DNA of 56,144 bases, taken from assembly GCA_030690265.1 (NCBI GenBank), contig JAUYHA010000103.1, forward strand, positions 1 through 56,144, in the 5' to 3' direction. Shown here piece after piece: positions 25,323-34,386 of this stretch. The position numbers and the translations under genes are program-made. The notes beneath the pieces are model-generated. The model saw only the letters and a program-made list of their open reading frames with translations, had not been told where the DNA came from and did not search any database. The first letter of the stretch is position 1. Every line of letters starts with the position of its first letter. This stretch comes from Dehalococcoidales bacterium (GTDB taxonomy: Bacteria > Chloroflexota > Dehalococcoidia > Dehalococcoidales > UBA2162).

Positions 25323-25947
25323 GTTTAAGCGGGGAGAAGAGATAAAGTTTATCTCCCATCTTGACATAATGAGGCTCTGGGAAAGAGCTTTTCACCGTGC
25401 TCAAATATCACTGGCTTACTCGGAGGGATTCAGTCCCCATCCTCGTCTGTCACTGGCTGCCCCTCTTCAGGTCGGGGTAACCAGTGAAGCCGAGTTAATG
25501 GATATCTTCATTACCAATTTTGTCTCTCCGCACTGGTTTGCCGGTGCCGTCAGCCAGCAACTGCCCTCCGGCATTGAGATACTCATGGTGCAGCCGGTAG
25601 GGCTGTATCTGGCCTCGCTGCAGTCCCAGGTTCGCCATGCAGAATACAGGGTTGAAGTGGAAAAAGCAGAGGGGCCGGAAGATATAGAATCAGCCATCTC
25701 TGGTTTGCTCTCCCTGGAACGCTTGCCCTGGCACCATCTGAGGGATACGGGCAAGCGGAGCTATGACTTGAGGGCTTTAATTGATGACCTGTGGCTGATT
25801 GACTGGTACCGCTCTTACGGCACTCTGGGGATGAGATTGCGCTGTAACGGTGGTGGTTCAGGAAGGCCGGAGCAGGTTGCTCTAGCCCTGGGTTTTAGCC
25901 GTCATCCGCAATCAATACACCGCACCAAACTTATCTTTGCCGCCTAA
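25303..25947 (+). CDS. TIGR03936/DUF2344 radical SAM-associated protein
   Basis: A 214-residue protein that starts MQRLRVRFKRGEEIKFISHLD and has RAFHRAQISLAYSEGFSPHPRLSLAAPLQVG, the signature of the DUF2344 domain usually fused to or encoded beside a B12-type radical SAM protein. No such partner is in the window. The gene overlaps the end of the CorC-type gene by 20 bases, so they are translationally linked. The domain resembles tRNA- or rRNA-modifying accessory parts; real function unknown. TTG 25291 is an alternative start. Confidence 0.82.
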   Translation: MQRLRVRFKRGEEIKFISHLDIMRLWERAFHRAQISLAYSEGFSPHPRLSLAAPLQVGVTSEAELMDIFITNFVSPHWFAGAVSQQLPSGIEILMVQPVGLYLASLQSQVRHAEYRVEVEKAEGPEDIESAISGLLSLERLPWHHLRDTGKRSYDLRALIDDLWLIDWYRSYGTLGMRLRCNGGGSGRPEQVALALGFSRHPQSIHRTKLIFAA

Positions 25948-26059
25948 GCAGTGAACTCTGTGACCCGGGTCATATGCCGTCAGCCTGTTGTCAGCTTAGA
26001 ATACATATACTAAATGACAATGGTAAAGTATTGAGTACCGTTTACTGTTGACCGAACAA

Positions 26060-27532
26060 ATGATGAAGAGGCGAGGTGAACTGGAACCGTTAGAGCAGAG
26101 GGTGCTTGGCTATATCAGGGAACATCACCTGTTATCCGCTGGTGACCGGCTTGTGGTGGCAGTCTCCGGTGGCGCCGATTCGGTCTGTCTGCTCCATATC
26201 CTGGTCGGGCTTCGGGATGTGCTGAAGTTGAAGCTCCATATCGCCCATCTTGACCACCGGTTGCGGGGTGCTGAATCCGAGGCGGATGCTCGATATGTTG
26301 CCCGGCTGGCTCATCAGCTCGGTATTCCGGCTACCATAGAAGCCCGTGATGTAAAGAGCTACCAGGCTCAGCAGGGTACTTCTCTGGAAGAGGCCGCCCG
26401 CCAGGTGCGCTACACTTTTCTGACTGAAGTGGTAAGAGCTACGGAAGCCGCTTGCGTGGCGGTAGGGCACACTACTGACGACCATATTGAGACGGTTTTG
26501 ATGCACCTGATTCGTGGGGCGGGCACCAGGGGGCTGCGGGGTCTGCAGCCGGTTAGCCAGTGGTCAGATTCAGCAAACAGCCTCCGGATAATAAGGCCTT
26601 TGCTCAAAGTAAGCCGGCAGGAAACAGCCGACTACTGCCTTCGATACGGGCTTGAGCCCAAAATCGATACCTCTAACCTGTCGCTGTCACTGCTGAGGAA
26701 TAGAATCCGTCTCCAGCTTTTACCCCATCTGAGAGACTATAATCCGCGGATAGACGAAGCTTTGCTCCGTACCGCCCGCATCGCCGCTGATGACCTCGCC
26801 TATCTGGATAAAGAGGCGGCCCGGTTGGGGGCTGAAATTGCGCAGCAGCAGGGAGAAACAATAGTCTTTGACAGGGATGAGTTTCTTGAACTGCCTTATG
26901 CCCTGAAACGGCATTTACTCCGGCAGGCGATAGAAAAACTGGCGGGAGACCTGAAAGATATTGAGGCTTGTCACATTGAAGATATAATGGGGGCTTTAAA
27001 CAAGCCGGCGGGGAAAAAACTGAGCCTGCCCGGCGGGCTGGTCTTCATCACTGACTATAATCATTACCGGCTGGCTCCGGAGCAGGTGAAGCCGCCTCCG
27101 TCTCCTCTTGGTAGTAAACAATTCAGTTTGATAATACCCGGTGAGACTGTGCTGCCCGGCTGGTGTGTCAGGGCAACCATCGTCAAGCCGGAAGAGATGG
27201 GGGAAAAAGAGAGCTCTTTTACTGCCAATCTTGACTTTGATAAGGCGGGCAGCAACCTGATAGTGCGCTCCCGCCGGGCGGGGGATAGATTCCAGCCGCT
27301 GGGAATGAACCAGCCCAAAAAGCTGGGCAGGTTTATGATTGATGCCAAAATTCCCGGTGCCTGGCGCCAGCAGGTGCCTATTGTCTGTTCGCCCGAGCAT
27401 ATTCTCTGGGTTGTCGGCTGGCGTATCGATGAGCGGGTAAAAGTTACTCCGGATACCGGATGGGTGCTTAACCTGGAGTTTGAACCTGCCAGTCAGGACT
27501 TAAACTGGTCGGTGAGCCAGCGTTGGGCGTAG
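26060..27532 (+). CDS. tilS: tRNA(Ile)-lysidine synthetase
   Basis: A 490-residue enzyme that converts C34 of tRNA-Ile(CAU) to lysidine, needed to read AUA codons. It has the ATP-pyrophosphatase motif VAVSGGADSVCLLHIL near residue 35-50, LHIAHLDHRLRG, VAVGHTTDDHIETVLMHLIRGAG and RPLL, then the TilS substrate-binding and C-terminal domains (IVRSRRAGDRFQPLGM, KKLGRFMIDAKIP). Upstream TTG 26048 is a possible alternative start. The 3' end overlaps convergent trxB by 40 bases. Confidence 0.96.
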   Translation: MMKRRGELEPLEQRVLGYIREHHLLSAGDRLVVAVSGGADSVCLLHILVGLRDVLKLKLHIAHLDHRLRGAESEADARYVARLAHQLGIPATIEARDVKSYQAQQGTSLEEAARQVRYTFLTEVVRATEAACVAVGHTTDDHIETVLMHLIRGAGTRGLRGLQPVSQWSDSANSLRIIRPLLKVSRQETADYCLRYGLEPKIDTSNLSLSLLRNRIRLQLLPHLRDYNPRIDEALLRTARIAADDLAYLDKEAARLGAEIAQQQGETIVFDRDEFLELPYALKRHLLRQAIEKLAGDLKDIEACHIEDIMGALNKPAGKKLSLPGGLVFITDYNHYRLAPEQVKPPPSPLGSKQFSLIIPGETVLPGWCVRATIVKPEEMGEKESSFTANLDFDKAGSNLIVRSRRAGDRFQPLGMNQPKKLGRFMIDAKIPGAWRQQVPIVCSPEHILWVVGWRIDERVKVTPDTGWVLNLEFEPASQDLNWSVSQRWA

Positions 27533-28431
27533 ATGGCGGCGGTAGCCCCGTCCCCGGCGGCGGTTATTGCCTGGCGGGCGGAGTCATGGCGTATATCTCC
27601 GGCCGCGAAGATGCCGGCCACTTCCGTTTCCATCTTTTCGTTGGTGATGATGTGACCAAGCGGGTCAAGAGGCAATATATCTTTAAGGTAATCGGTGTCC
27701 GGCTTGGCGCCGATAGCGATAAATATCCCGGCTACCTCCAGGGTTGATTTTTCCCCTGTTTTTATATTTTTGAGGATGAGCCTTTCCACGAAATCTTTGC
27801 CTTCAATTTTCTCAACAGCGGTATCCCAGAGAAAGGTTATCTTTGGCTCGGCAGAGGCCCGCTCCTGCATGATAGCGGTGGCGCGAAGCTCGGAGCGCCG
27901 GTGTATTAATGTGACTCCGGTAGCGAAGTGTGCCAGGTGCAGAGCTTCACTGATGGCGGCATTACCCCCGCCGACAACAGCCACCGTTTGCTCTCGGAAG
28001 AAGGGGGCATCGCAGGTAGCACAATAAGATACTCCCTTGCCGGTGAACTCCTTTTCTCCGGGGATATCCAGGGTTAGCCGCTTTGAGCCTCCGGCTATTA
28101 TTACTGCCCTGGCGATGAACTCCTCCGCCTCGGTTTTGACTACTTTTTTGCCATCCTCTTGCAGTTCAATGGCTATAGCTTCGGCAGTTATGGTTTTTAC
28201 TCCGAACTTTGTCGCCTGCTGGTGCATCAGCTGGGTCAGTTCAAGCCCGCTGATACCCTCAACAAAGCCGGGGAAGTTCTCAACCCGCTCGGCATTTGCT
28301 ATCTGACCGCCGATGCCCACTTTTTCTATCAGCAGGCTGCTGAGTCTGGCTCTTGCAGTGTAAATCCCGGCGGTAAGTCCCGCCGGACCAGCCCCGATAA
28401 TAACTACATCATAGCTTTGTCTTTCCGCCAA
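27493..28431 (-). CDS. trxB: Thioredoxin-disulfide reductase
   Basis: A 312-residue flavoprotein that passes electrons from NADPH to thioredoxin. It has VVIIGAGPAGLTAGIYTARA (FAD), GGQIANAERVENFPGF, the redox CATCD (Cys137 and Cys140), VVGGGNAAISEALHLA (NADPH) and the terminal GIFAAGDIRHDSARQAITAAGDGATAA. TTG 28431 is chosen: it follows the stop of the upstream gene by one base (TAAATTG), has GGGAGAG in front and gives the usual length. An ATG at 28467 inside the upstream gene is possible but adds 12 unrelated residues. Last gene of a nine-gene operon. Confidence 0.95.
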   Translation of the reverse strand: MAERQSYDVVIIGAGPAGLTAGIYTARARLSSLLIEKVGIGGQIANAERVENFPGFVEGISGLELTQLMHQQATKFGVKTITAEAIAIELQEDGKKVVKTEAEEFIARAVIIAGGSKRLTLDIPGEKEFTGKGVSYCATCDAPFFREQTVAVVGGGNAAISEALHLAHFATGVTLIHRRSELRATAIMQERASAEPKITFLWDTAVEKIEGKDFVERLILKNIKTGEKSTLEVAGIFIAIGAKPDTDYLKDILPLDPLGHIITNEKMETEVAGIFAAGDIRHDSARQAITAAGDGATAAIYAQRWLTDQFKS

Positions 28432-28432
28432 T

Positions 28433-28762
28433 TTACTCTCCCAGTTCCATTTCGACTTCAACGGCATCTAACAGCTGGCGAATGTCGAACATTCCTGAAA
28501 TTCTGACCTGGCCGTTCACGGCGAGGCGGGGAAAGGGCAGGTTTTGGTCTTCCATTAGCTTCTGTTCCCGTCCTTGTCCGTTGTTTTCCCTTGCCTGAGA
28601 CGGGCCCAGGTAGGTCAGCTTTACTTTATCTCCAAACCGCTCCTGAACGTTCTGGCTGGCTAAAGCCAGGACTGCCGGGGACGACCAGTCCAAGCCGCAC
28701 CCATGCTGGCAGTCTTGCTCCTGTCCGGCAATAATGGTAACCTCAATAATGTCTTTATCCAA
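28433..28762 (-). CDS. Small thioredoxin-like protein with CxxxCG motif
   Basis: A 109-residue protein with beta-alpha character and CQHGCGLDWSS near the N-terminus, later KLMEDQNLPFPRLAVNGQVRISG, where the cis-Pro-like FPRLAVNG fits a thioredoxin or glutaredoxin fold. It is nested between trxA and trxB, overlapping trxA by eight bases, so a thiol redox function is likely (inference). Exact family not recognised. Confidence 0.75.
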   Translation of the reverse strand: MDKDIIEVTIIAGQEQDCQHGCGLDWSSPAVLALASQNVQERFGDKVKLTYLGPSQARENNGQGREQKLMEDQNLPFPRLAVNGQVRISGMFDIRQLLDAVEVEMELGE

Positions 28763-29081
28763 GGGTAGCTTCCAGGTTTTTCTTCAGTTCTCCTTTGGGA
28801 CGAACACCCACCAACTGCGAAACAGGCTTACCTTCTTTAAAGATAATAAGGGTGGGGATGCTCATCACGCCGTAGTTGGTTGCCGTCTTCGGGTTCTGGT
28901 CAACATCGAGCTTGACAAAGTTTATCTTACCCGTGTATTCCTCGGCCAGTTCGTCCAGTATCGGAGCAATCATGCGGCAGGGCTGACACCAGGTTGCCCA
29001 GAAATCTACCAGTACCGGCTTTTCAGCCTGTAACACCATTTGCTCAAAATTGCTGTCTTCTACGGGTGACGGTTTACTCAT
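28755..29081 (-). CDS. trxA: Thioredoxin
   Basis: A 108-residue thioredoxin. Active site WCQPC (Cys32, Cys35) instead of the usual WCGPC; other parts are normal: VLVDFWATW, VDQNPKTATNYGVMSIPTLIIF with the cis-proline. It overlaps plsX and the next gene by eight bases each, and trxB lies downstream, so the set is a complete thioredoxin system. Confidence 0.95.
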   Translation of the reverse strand: MSKPSPVEDSNFEQMVLQAEKPVLVDFWATWCQPCRMIAPILDELAEEYTGKINFVKLDVDQNPKTATNYGVMSIPTLIIFKEGKPVSQLVGVRPKGELKKNLEATLG

Positions 29082-30069
29082 TACTTTCCTCCTTAATCTT
29101 CTGGCTGAGACCTCGTTCAGCCGTTTTCTTGGCTAGCTCGATAGCATTCTTAACTGCGTTCGCTCGGCTGCGTCCGTGAGCTTTGATGACATTCCCGTTT
29201 ATTCCCAGGAGGCAGGCACCACCGGCTTCCCGGTAGTCGAGCCTTTTTGTCCAGGAATCCACGCCGAGGTCACGGTTTAATGCCCGCAATGGCAGGCGGT
29301 AGGCTTTGGAGAAGAGCTGCCCGCCCTGGGTGAGGGAATACAGCCAGTGGCTGCTCAAGCCTTCTATTGTTTTGAGCACTATATTGCCGGTGAAACCATC
29401 CGTAACAATGACATCGGCTTTTCCCCCCGATATATCCTGGCCTTCTATATTGCCAATAAAGTTCAACTTGCTTTCCTTAAGCAGCTGGTGAGTCTCCTGA
29501 GCCAGGCGGTTGCCTCTCTTTTCCTCTACGCCGTTATTGAGCAGCCCCACCCTGGGAGAGTCCAGGGCGAAAATTTCTCTGAGGTAAGTGCTCCCCAGCC
29601 GGGCAAACTGAGCCAGATGATTGGGCCGGCAGTCGGCGTTAGCCCCGGCATCAACGAGCAGAACAGGGCCGGAACCATCAATGTTTATCAGCGCCCCTAT
29701 TGCCGGGCGGTCAATGCCGTCTATTTTCCCCAGAGTAGCTAGAGCCGAGTAAAATAGGGCTCCGGTGTTACCTGCAGAAACAAAAGCTGATGCCTCCCCT
29801 TCTTTTACCAGGTTTGTCCCCACTACTATTGAAGAGTCCGGTTTGCTGCGGACGGCTTCAACAGCTGATTCTTCGTCACCGATGACCTGGCTGGCATCAA
29901 CGATATTTATGCCTAATTGTCCCATGTGCCGGCCCGCCAGCACATAGAGTATTTCTTTCTTGCCCACCAGGGTAATTTCCACCTCGTATTCTCTGGCGGC
30001 TTTTATCGCTCCCTTGACTATTTCGTGGGGGGCGTACTCTCCTCCGCTGGTATCAACGGCGATTCTCAT
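29074..30069 (-). CDS. plsX: Phosphate acyltransferase PlsX
   Basis: A 331-residue enzyme that makes acyl-phosphate from acyl-ACP for phospholipid synthesis. It starts MRIAVDTSGGEYAPHEIVKGA (usual: DAMGGD) and has VSAGNTGAL, LLVDAGANADCRPNHL AQFA, VGLLNNG EEKRGN, VIVTDGFTGNIVLKTIEG and GGACLLGINGNVIKAHGRS, all PlsX marks. Its ATG overlaps the activase stop (four bases). fabH, fabD and others that often follow are missing; trxA follows instead. Confidence 0.95.
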   Translation of the reverse strand: MRIAVDTSGGEYAPHEIVKGAIKAAREYEVEITLVGKKEILYVLAGRHMGQLGINIVDASQVIGDEESAVEAVRSKPDSSIVVGTNLVKEGEASAFVSAGNTGALFYSALATLGKIDGIDRPAIGALINIDGSGPVLLVDAGANADCRPNHLAQFARLGSTYLREIFALDSPRVGLLNNGVEEKRGNRLAQETHQLLKESKLNFIGNIEGQDISGGKADVIVTDGFTGNIVLKTIEGLSSHWLYSLTQGGQLFSKAYRLPLRALNRDLGVDSWTKRLDYREAGGACLLGINGNVIKAHGRSRANAVKNAIELAKKTAERGLSQKIKEESNE

Positions 30070-31037
30070 TTCTTTTCCTCCGCTGGCGCTCTTTCCCAGA
30101 GGTCGCAGCGTCCTCCCCAGCGGGCAAGGACCTTACCATTAAGTTTAAGCTGGGCAACCTCACAGAGATTGGGGCAGGCTTTGCACTCAAATGAGGAGGT
30201 CTGGTAGCTGGTTTCGCTTACTCCGAAGCCATTGAACTTGCTCATTTTATTGCCGGTCATCTCTTCATGCACCAGTAGAGCAGCACCGATTGCTCCCATA
30301 ATTTCGTGATGAGGGGGCACGATAACCTCGGTCTTGAGCTCTTCCTGAAATGCCTTGACTATTGCCCGGTTAAAGGCAACCCCGCCCTGAAAGACAATCG
30401 GCGGCTTGACTTCCTTGCCCAGGCCGACATTATTGAGGTAGTTGCGCACCAGCGCCTGGCAGAGACCGTAGAGAATATCCTCGGTGGAATGGCCTATTTG
30501 CTGCTTGTGAATCATATCCGATTCGGCAAAAACAGTGCACCGCCCGGCAATACGGGCGGGTGTCTGGCTGTTCAAAGCTCTCTGGCTGAAGTCTTCAATG
30601 TTTATATTCAGACGCAGTGCCTGGTGGTCGAGAAAACTGCCCGTGCCGGCGGCACATACGCTATTCATACCAAAATCGGTTATCACCCCGTCCCTGACGA
30701 TAATAATCTTGCTGTCCTGCCCCCCGATTTCAATAATGGTTTGCACCTCCGGAAGGTAGTGTAAGGTGGCTACGGCGTGGCTGGTAATCTCGTTCTTAAC
30801 CAGGTCAGCATTAACAATCACCCCGGCCAGGTAGCGGGCACTGCCGGTGGTGCCGACTCCGCAAATATCAATATCCCCCGGCAGCTGCTCCTTGATGCGG
30901 GCTAGTCCCTGCTGCACCATTTCGATAGGTCTACCCCGTGTCAGCAGGTAACAGCTGGTAATAAGCTCGTCATTTTTGTCCAGCACCGCCAGCTTGGTGG
31001 TTACTGAGCCAACATCAATACCCAGATAAGCTTCCAT
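30066..31037 (-). CDS. Acyl-CoA dehydratase activase (HgdC/BadF family ATPase)
   Basis: A 323-residue ASKHA-fold ATPase. It starts YLGIDVGSVTTKLAVLD (phosphate 1), has IIEIGGQDSK, and the two cluster cysteines in NSVCAAGTGSFLDHQA (Cys128) and AGRCTVFAESDMIHKQ (Cys167), which in HgdC bind one [4Fe-4S] shared between two subunits. A C-terminal Cys set, FECKACPNLCEV ... GGRCDLWER, may bind a second cluster. Family members inject an electron into 2-hydroxyacyl-CoA dehydratases or benzoyl-CoA reductases at the cost of ATP. The likely partners here are the two DUF2229 proteins upstream; a classical two-subunit dehydratase is absent from the window. Confidence 0.93.
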   Translation of the reverse strand: MEAYLGIDVGSVTTKLAVLDKNDELITSCYLLTRGRPIEMVQQGLARIKEQLPGDIDICGVGTTGSARYLAGVIVNADLVKNEITSHAVATLHYLPEVQTIIEIGGQDSKIIIVRDGVITDFGMNSVCAAGTGSFLDHQALRLNINIEDFSQRALNSQTPARIAGRCTVFAESDMIHKQQIGHSTEDILYGLCQALVRNYLNNVGLGKEVKPPIVFQGGVAFNRAIVKAFQEELKTEVIVPPHHEIMGAIGAALLVHEEMTGNKMSKFNGFGVSETSYQTSSFECKACPNLCEVAQLKLNGKVLARWGGRCDLWERAPAEEKK

Positions 31038-31058
31038 CAGTATCCCTCTCCTTTTTTA

Positions 31059-32168
31059 TTATACACCATTGCTCACCCGTCTTCGGCGCTTGAGTAAATC
31101 GACGAATGCCTCCAGCCTGGTGAGTATACCTGTCTTGGAGGAGTGCTCATCACAGAGGATGGTCAATACAGGAATATCTTCTCTGGTGTGAGGCATAATG
31201 TTTTGAGCTACTATTTCCGGAATACAGGTGAAAGGAGCCAGGTGTATCAGTCCGTCATAGCCATTGGCGTGAAGCACCTTTTCGCCGACCGATTCCCACC
31301 CCTCACCGCCGATGTCCCGTTTCAGATAGGGTAACGCAGCCTGGTGAAGTTTTGCCTTCTCATTTATCCCCAGGGGGTTAAGGAAGAGGCTGAATTTGGT
31401 CCATTCTGAGATAAAGGTTGTCCGTCTTACCTCCACCCCCAGTTTGCCAAGCTCACTCTCTATATCAAAATTAGAGAATGGCTCCAGCACGACATAAAAC
31501 TCTCCGATAATGCCTACTACCAGGGGTTCAGCCCGAGAGTTCACCCCGAGGGGTTGAACCAGGGGGTCGTTGGTTATCCGGTTAAGCTGCTCGGAGTAGT
31601 CCGCCTGGACCTTTTTTAGAGCACGGTAGTCCTCTGCCTGGTCAATTGCCTTGATGGCTTGAGCATATAATTGATTAGCCGTTCCCTTTTCCAGCTCTAC
31701 CGGACGTGCCTTTTGGACCAGCCGCTCTATTTTGTCCAGGGCATTTAGTTTAGCCAGGCCGAAGCGGAAGGCGGATATTATCTTTCTCCAGGGGGCATCG
31801 TTGGAAAGGCGTTTGATTGTTTTCAGCAAGCCAAGTAACTTTTGCTCTGAAATTCCCAGCCGCACCATTTCAATATCATAGCCCAGTTCCTTGAGGATTT
31901 TCTCCTGGGTCTGAGCATAATAACCCAGGCGGCAGATGCCGTTGCCCGCGGGCATCAGCATGGTGTCTGCCCCCAGTTCAGCCGCCTCAATCAGGTTACC
32001 CAGGGTCAACTTGAAGGGGATACATAACCCTTCCGGTGAATACCTGACGGCCAGTGATAAAGTTCGCTGGCTGGTGGCCGGAGGTACCACGAAGTCAACA
32101 TCGAGCCTTTGGAAGAGGGCTTTAAAGGGGATATAAACATTGCCCATGTGGGGGATGCTCAGACGCAT
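31059..32168 (-). CDS. Acyl-CoA dehydratase activase-related protein (DUF2229/HgdB-like), copy B
   Basis: A 369-residue protein of the DUF2229/HgdB-like fold. It starts MRLSIPHMGNVYIPFKALF, has PEGLCIPFKLTLGNLIEAA with its conserved Cys, GNGICRLGYYA, GLIHLAPFTCIPEIVAQNI and the C-terminal LTILCDEHSSKTGILTRLEAFVDLL. The spaced Cys could ligand a [4Fe-4S] cluster, as in the dehydratase subunits. It overlaps the end of copy A by ten bases and precedes the activase by 21 bases. Substrate unknown. In many genomes the two halves and the activase are fused into one protein of some 1,400 residues. Confidence 0.85.
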   Translation of the reverse strand: MRLSIPHMGNVYIPFKALFQRLDVDFVVPPATSQRTLSLAVRYSPEGLCIPFKLTLGNLIEAAELGADTMLMPAGNGICRLGYYAQTQEKILKELGYDIEMVRLGISEQKLLGLLKTIKRLSNDAPWRKIISAFRFGLAKLNALDKIERLVQKARPVELEKGTANQLYAQAIKAIDQAEDYRALKKVQADYSEQLNRITNDPLVQPLGVNSRAEPLVVGIIGEFYVVLEPFSNFDIESELGKLGVEVRRTTFISEWTKFSLFLNPLGINEKAKLHQAALPYLKRDIGGEGWESVGEKVLHANGYDGLIHLAPFTCIPEIVAQNIMPHTREDIPVLTILCDEHSSKTGILTRLEAFVDLLKRRRRVSNGV

Positions 32169-33157
32169 GCGCTTGCTCGCTTCTTTCTCTTTATCATCTC
32201 AACAAAGGCTTCCAGCCGGGTGACGATGCCGGCTTCAGCACCGTGTTCGTCCAGGGTCAGGTTCATAAAGGGAGTGGTTTTTAGCCGGGTGGCACGGCGG
32301 CGGATGACATCTATCATCAGCGAATCGGGCCCGCAGCCAAAAGCCATTATGCCAATGACCCCGTCAGCTTCCTTTTCCAGGTAGTGTCCCCCGGCGCCTA
32401 CAATTTCCTCTTCGCAGGTCCAGTAAGCTCTATCCGCCACTCTGGCGGTAGCTGATTCAAGCTCCTCAACGGTGAGCAGTTGGGGGGTTATTACCTTACA
32501 ACCCGCCTGTTCCAGGCGGTGCACCAGGCGGTGGTTGGTATTTTCATCATAAAGCATGTAAGGATGACCGATGAGAGCGATGGTGGTTTTTTGAGTGTCC
32601 GGTTGAGGAATGACCTCTTCTACCGCCCCATCCGGTGGAGTTTGCATTTTTTCTATGGCCTCAATGGGCATTAGTCCCTGGCGGGACATAAGTTGCTGAT
32701 AATTCAGGTGGGTTTGCCAGGCAGCAAGAGCCGCCTTTCTTATCCTGACCGGGTTCCAGGTAAAATGCCGTCCCAATTGATAGATAGCCTGATATAACTT
32801 TTTCTGTCCCTTGTTGATATCAATATCTATCTCCAGAATGGGAGGAGATTCGGGGATGACGGCTCTGGTCATATCCGGTAAGCCGAGGAATTTGGAACAG
32901 TTGTAGACATTTTTTGCCACGCTGCGGATAGCCGGAATGAAAACATAGTCGCACTCTTTGACTAATTGAAGGACATGACCCAGGAAAACCTTTACCGGCA
33001 GGCAGGTGTCAGCAACTACCCTGGCGGAACCGGCAGACAGGGTTGCCCGGGTGGTGGGTGGCGAAACCGCTACTTCCGCTCCCAGTTCCTTGAAAAAGGT
33101 CTGCCACATCGGGTAGTACTGGTAATAGAGTAAAGCTCTAGGAATGCCTATCCTCAT
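32159..33157 (-). CDS. Acyl-CoA dehydratase activase-related protein (DUF2229), copy A
   Basis: A 332-residue protein starting MRIGIPRALLYYQYYPMW, the typical start of the DUF2229 domain. Cysteines occur in VADTCLPVKVFLGHV, KNVYNCSKFLGLPD, WTCEEEIVGAG and MAFGCGPDSLMIDVI; the tail LDEHGAEAGIVTRLEAFVEMI mirrors that of copy B. ATG 33157 is preferred to TTG 33184 because family members start there. It probably pairs with copy B as a heterodimer served by the activase. Function is inferred from family only. Confidence 0.85.
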   Translation of the reverse strand: MRIGIPRALLYYQYYPMWQTFFKELGAEVAVSPPTTRATLSAGSARVVADTCLPVKVFLGHVLQLVKECDYVFIPAIRSVAKNVYNCSKFLGLPDMTRAVIPESPPILEIDIDINKGQKKLYQAIYQLGRHFTWNPVRIRKAALAAWQTHLNYQQLMSRQGLMPIEAIEKMQTPPDGAVEEVIPQPDTQKTTIALIGHPYMLYDENTNHRLVHRLEQAGCKVITPQLLTVEELESATARVADRAYWTCEEEIVGAGGHYLEKEADGVIGIMAFGCGPDSLMIDVIRRRATRLKTTPFMNLTLDEHGAEAGIVTRLEAFVEMIKRKKRASACV

Positions 33158-33180
33158 AATTTTTTCTCTGGGCTTCCTTC

Positions 33181-34380
33181 TCAAGCATTATCCGCCGTGG
33201 GAAAAGAGGTTTGCGGCGGGTTCTGAAATTCCTCTTTAGCCCTGGCTAATGTCTCAGGGTGGGCCAGCAAATCGGCCACCGTCATCGCCATAGCCTTGGC
33301 GGCATCAAACATGCCTTCAAGACCTCTCTCCGAGGCAGCCGCCAGGGCAAATTCGGAAGAGTGACCGATTACCTCTTTCTCAGCGATAGAGATAAAGGGG
33401 TGAATGGTGGGTACCAGTTGACTTACATTACCTACATCGGTGCTGCCGAAGCTATGAGTCGGGTTCTCGAGGAAAATGCGGCGGCCTAGAGACTCCATAT
33501 TTCCTTTAAATAGTTTGGCTAAAGTTAGGTTATTGAGCAGGGTGGCATAGCGCACCCCCCATTTGTACTGTAATCGCGCCCCGCTGGCGGTAGCCGCTCC
33601 GATAAAGCAGTTCAGCACCCTTTCCTTCAGCTCGTCAAGGTAATCGTCTTCCATAGCCCGCACGATGAAGTTCCCGGCGCTGTGGGCGGGAACAATATTG
33701 GCAGCTTCGCCTCCATCGGTAATAATGCCGTGGATGCGGGCGGAGCTTCTGATGTGCTGGCGCAGTGAATTGATGGCGGCAAATGACTGGAGCATGGCTT
33801 CCAGGGCATTGATACCTTGTTCCGGGTGAGCTGCAGCGTGAGCGGCTTTGCCGGAGAACTCAACATCCAGTGTCTGGCAGGCTAAAGCCTCGGTAGTAGC
33901 CGTATCCAGAACTCCGGGGTGAATTTCCATCACCGCATCTATATCATCGAAGGCACCCCGCTCAGCCATAATCGCCTTGCCCCCGTAAAGTTCCTCACCC
34001 GGAGTGCCAATAGCCAGAATAGTACCGCCAAGCTGGTCAACGGCCAGTTTGGCAGCTGCGGCCGCTCCGACGGCGGCGCCACTGATGAGATTGTGACCAC
34101 AGGCATGGCCGAGCTTGGGCAGAGCATCATACTCGGCTAGAATAGCTATAACTGGCTTTCCCCGTCCGTAGCTCGCTTTAAAAGCGGTGGATAGCTGGCC
34201 GATACCCTGTTCAATGGAGAAGCTCTCCGCCGCCAGGAATTGAGTTAGCCAGTCAGCGGCTTTAACTTCCTGAAAAGCCGTTTCCGGGTTAGAGTGAATT
34301 TTCAGAGAGAGCTCACCAAGCTGGTTGCGGTGAGCTTCTACTTCCTTTACCACTGAAGCTTTTAACTCTTTTATTTCCAT
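33181..34380 (-). CDS. M20 family amidohydrolase/peptidase
   Basis: A 399-residue zinc hydrolase of the M20D type (AbgB/amidohydrolase group). Motifs: ILAEYDALPKLGHACGHNLISG, where the Asp and His ligands lie, IGTPGEELYGGKAIM with the catalytic Glu pair, MEIHPG, the small dimerisation domain with HAAAHPEQGINALEAM, and the last ligand His in THSFGSTDVGNVSQLVP. The group cleaves amide bonds such as N-acyl or aminobenzoyl-glutamate. Its place between acpS and the DUF2229 genes suggests an acyl or CoA-related substrate, but that is only contextual. Confidence 0.92.
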   Translation of the reverse strand: MEIKELKASVVKEVEAHRNQLGELSLKIHSNPETAFQEVKAADWLTQFLAAESFSIEQGIGQLSTAFKASYGRGKPVIAILAEYDALPKLGHACGHNLISGAAVGAAAAAKLAVDQLGGTILAIGTPGEELYGGKAIMAERGAFDDIDAVMEIHPGVLDTATTEALACQTLDVEFSGKAAHAAAHPEQGINALEAMLQSFAAINSLRQHIRSSARIHGIITDGGEAANIVPAHSAGNFIVRAMEDDYLDELKERVLNCFIGAATASGARLQYKWGVRYATLLNNLTLAKLFKGNMESLGRRIFLENPTHSFGSTDVGNVSQLVPTIHPFISIAEKEVIGHSSEFALAAASERGLEGMFDAAKAMAMTVADLLAHPETLARAKEEFQNPPQTSFPTADNA

Positions 34381-34386
34381 ACTTAT

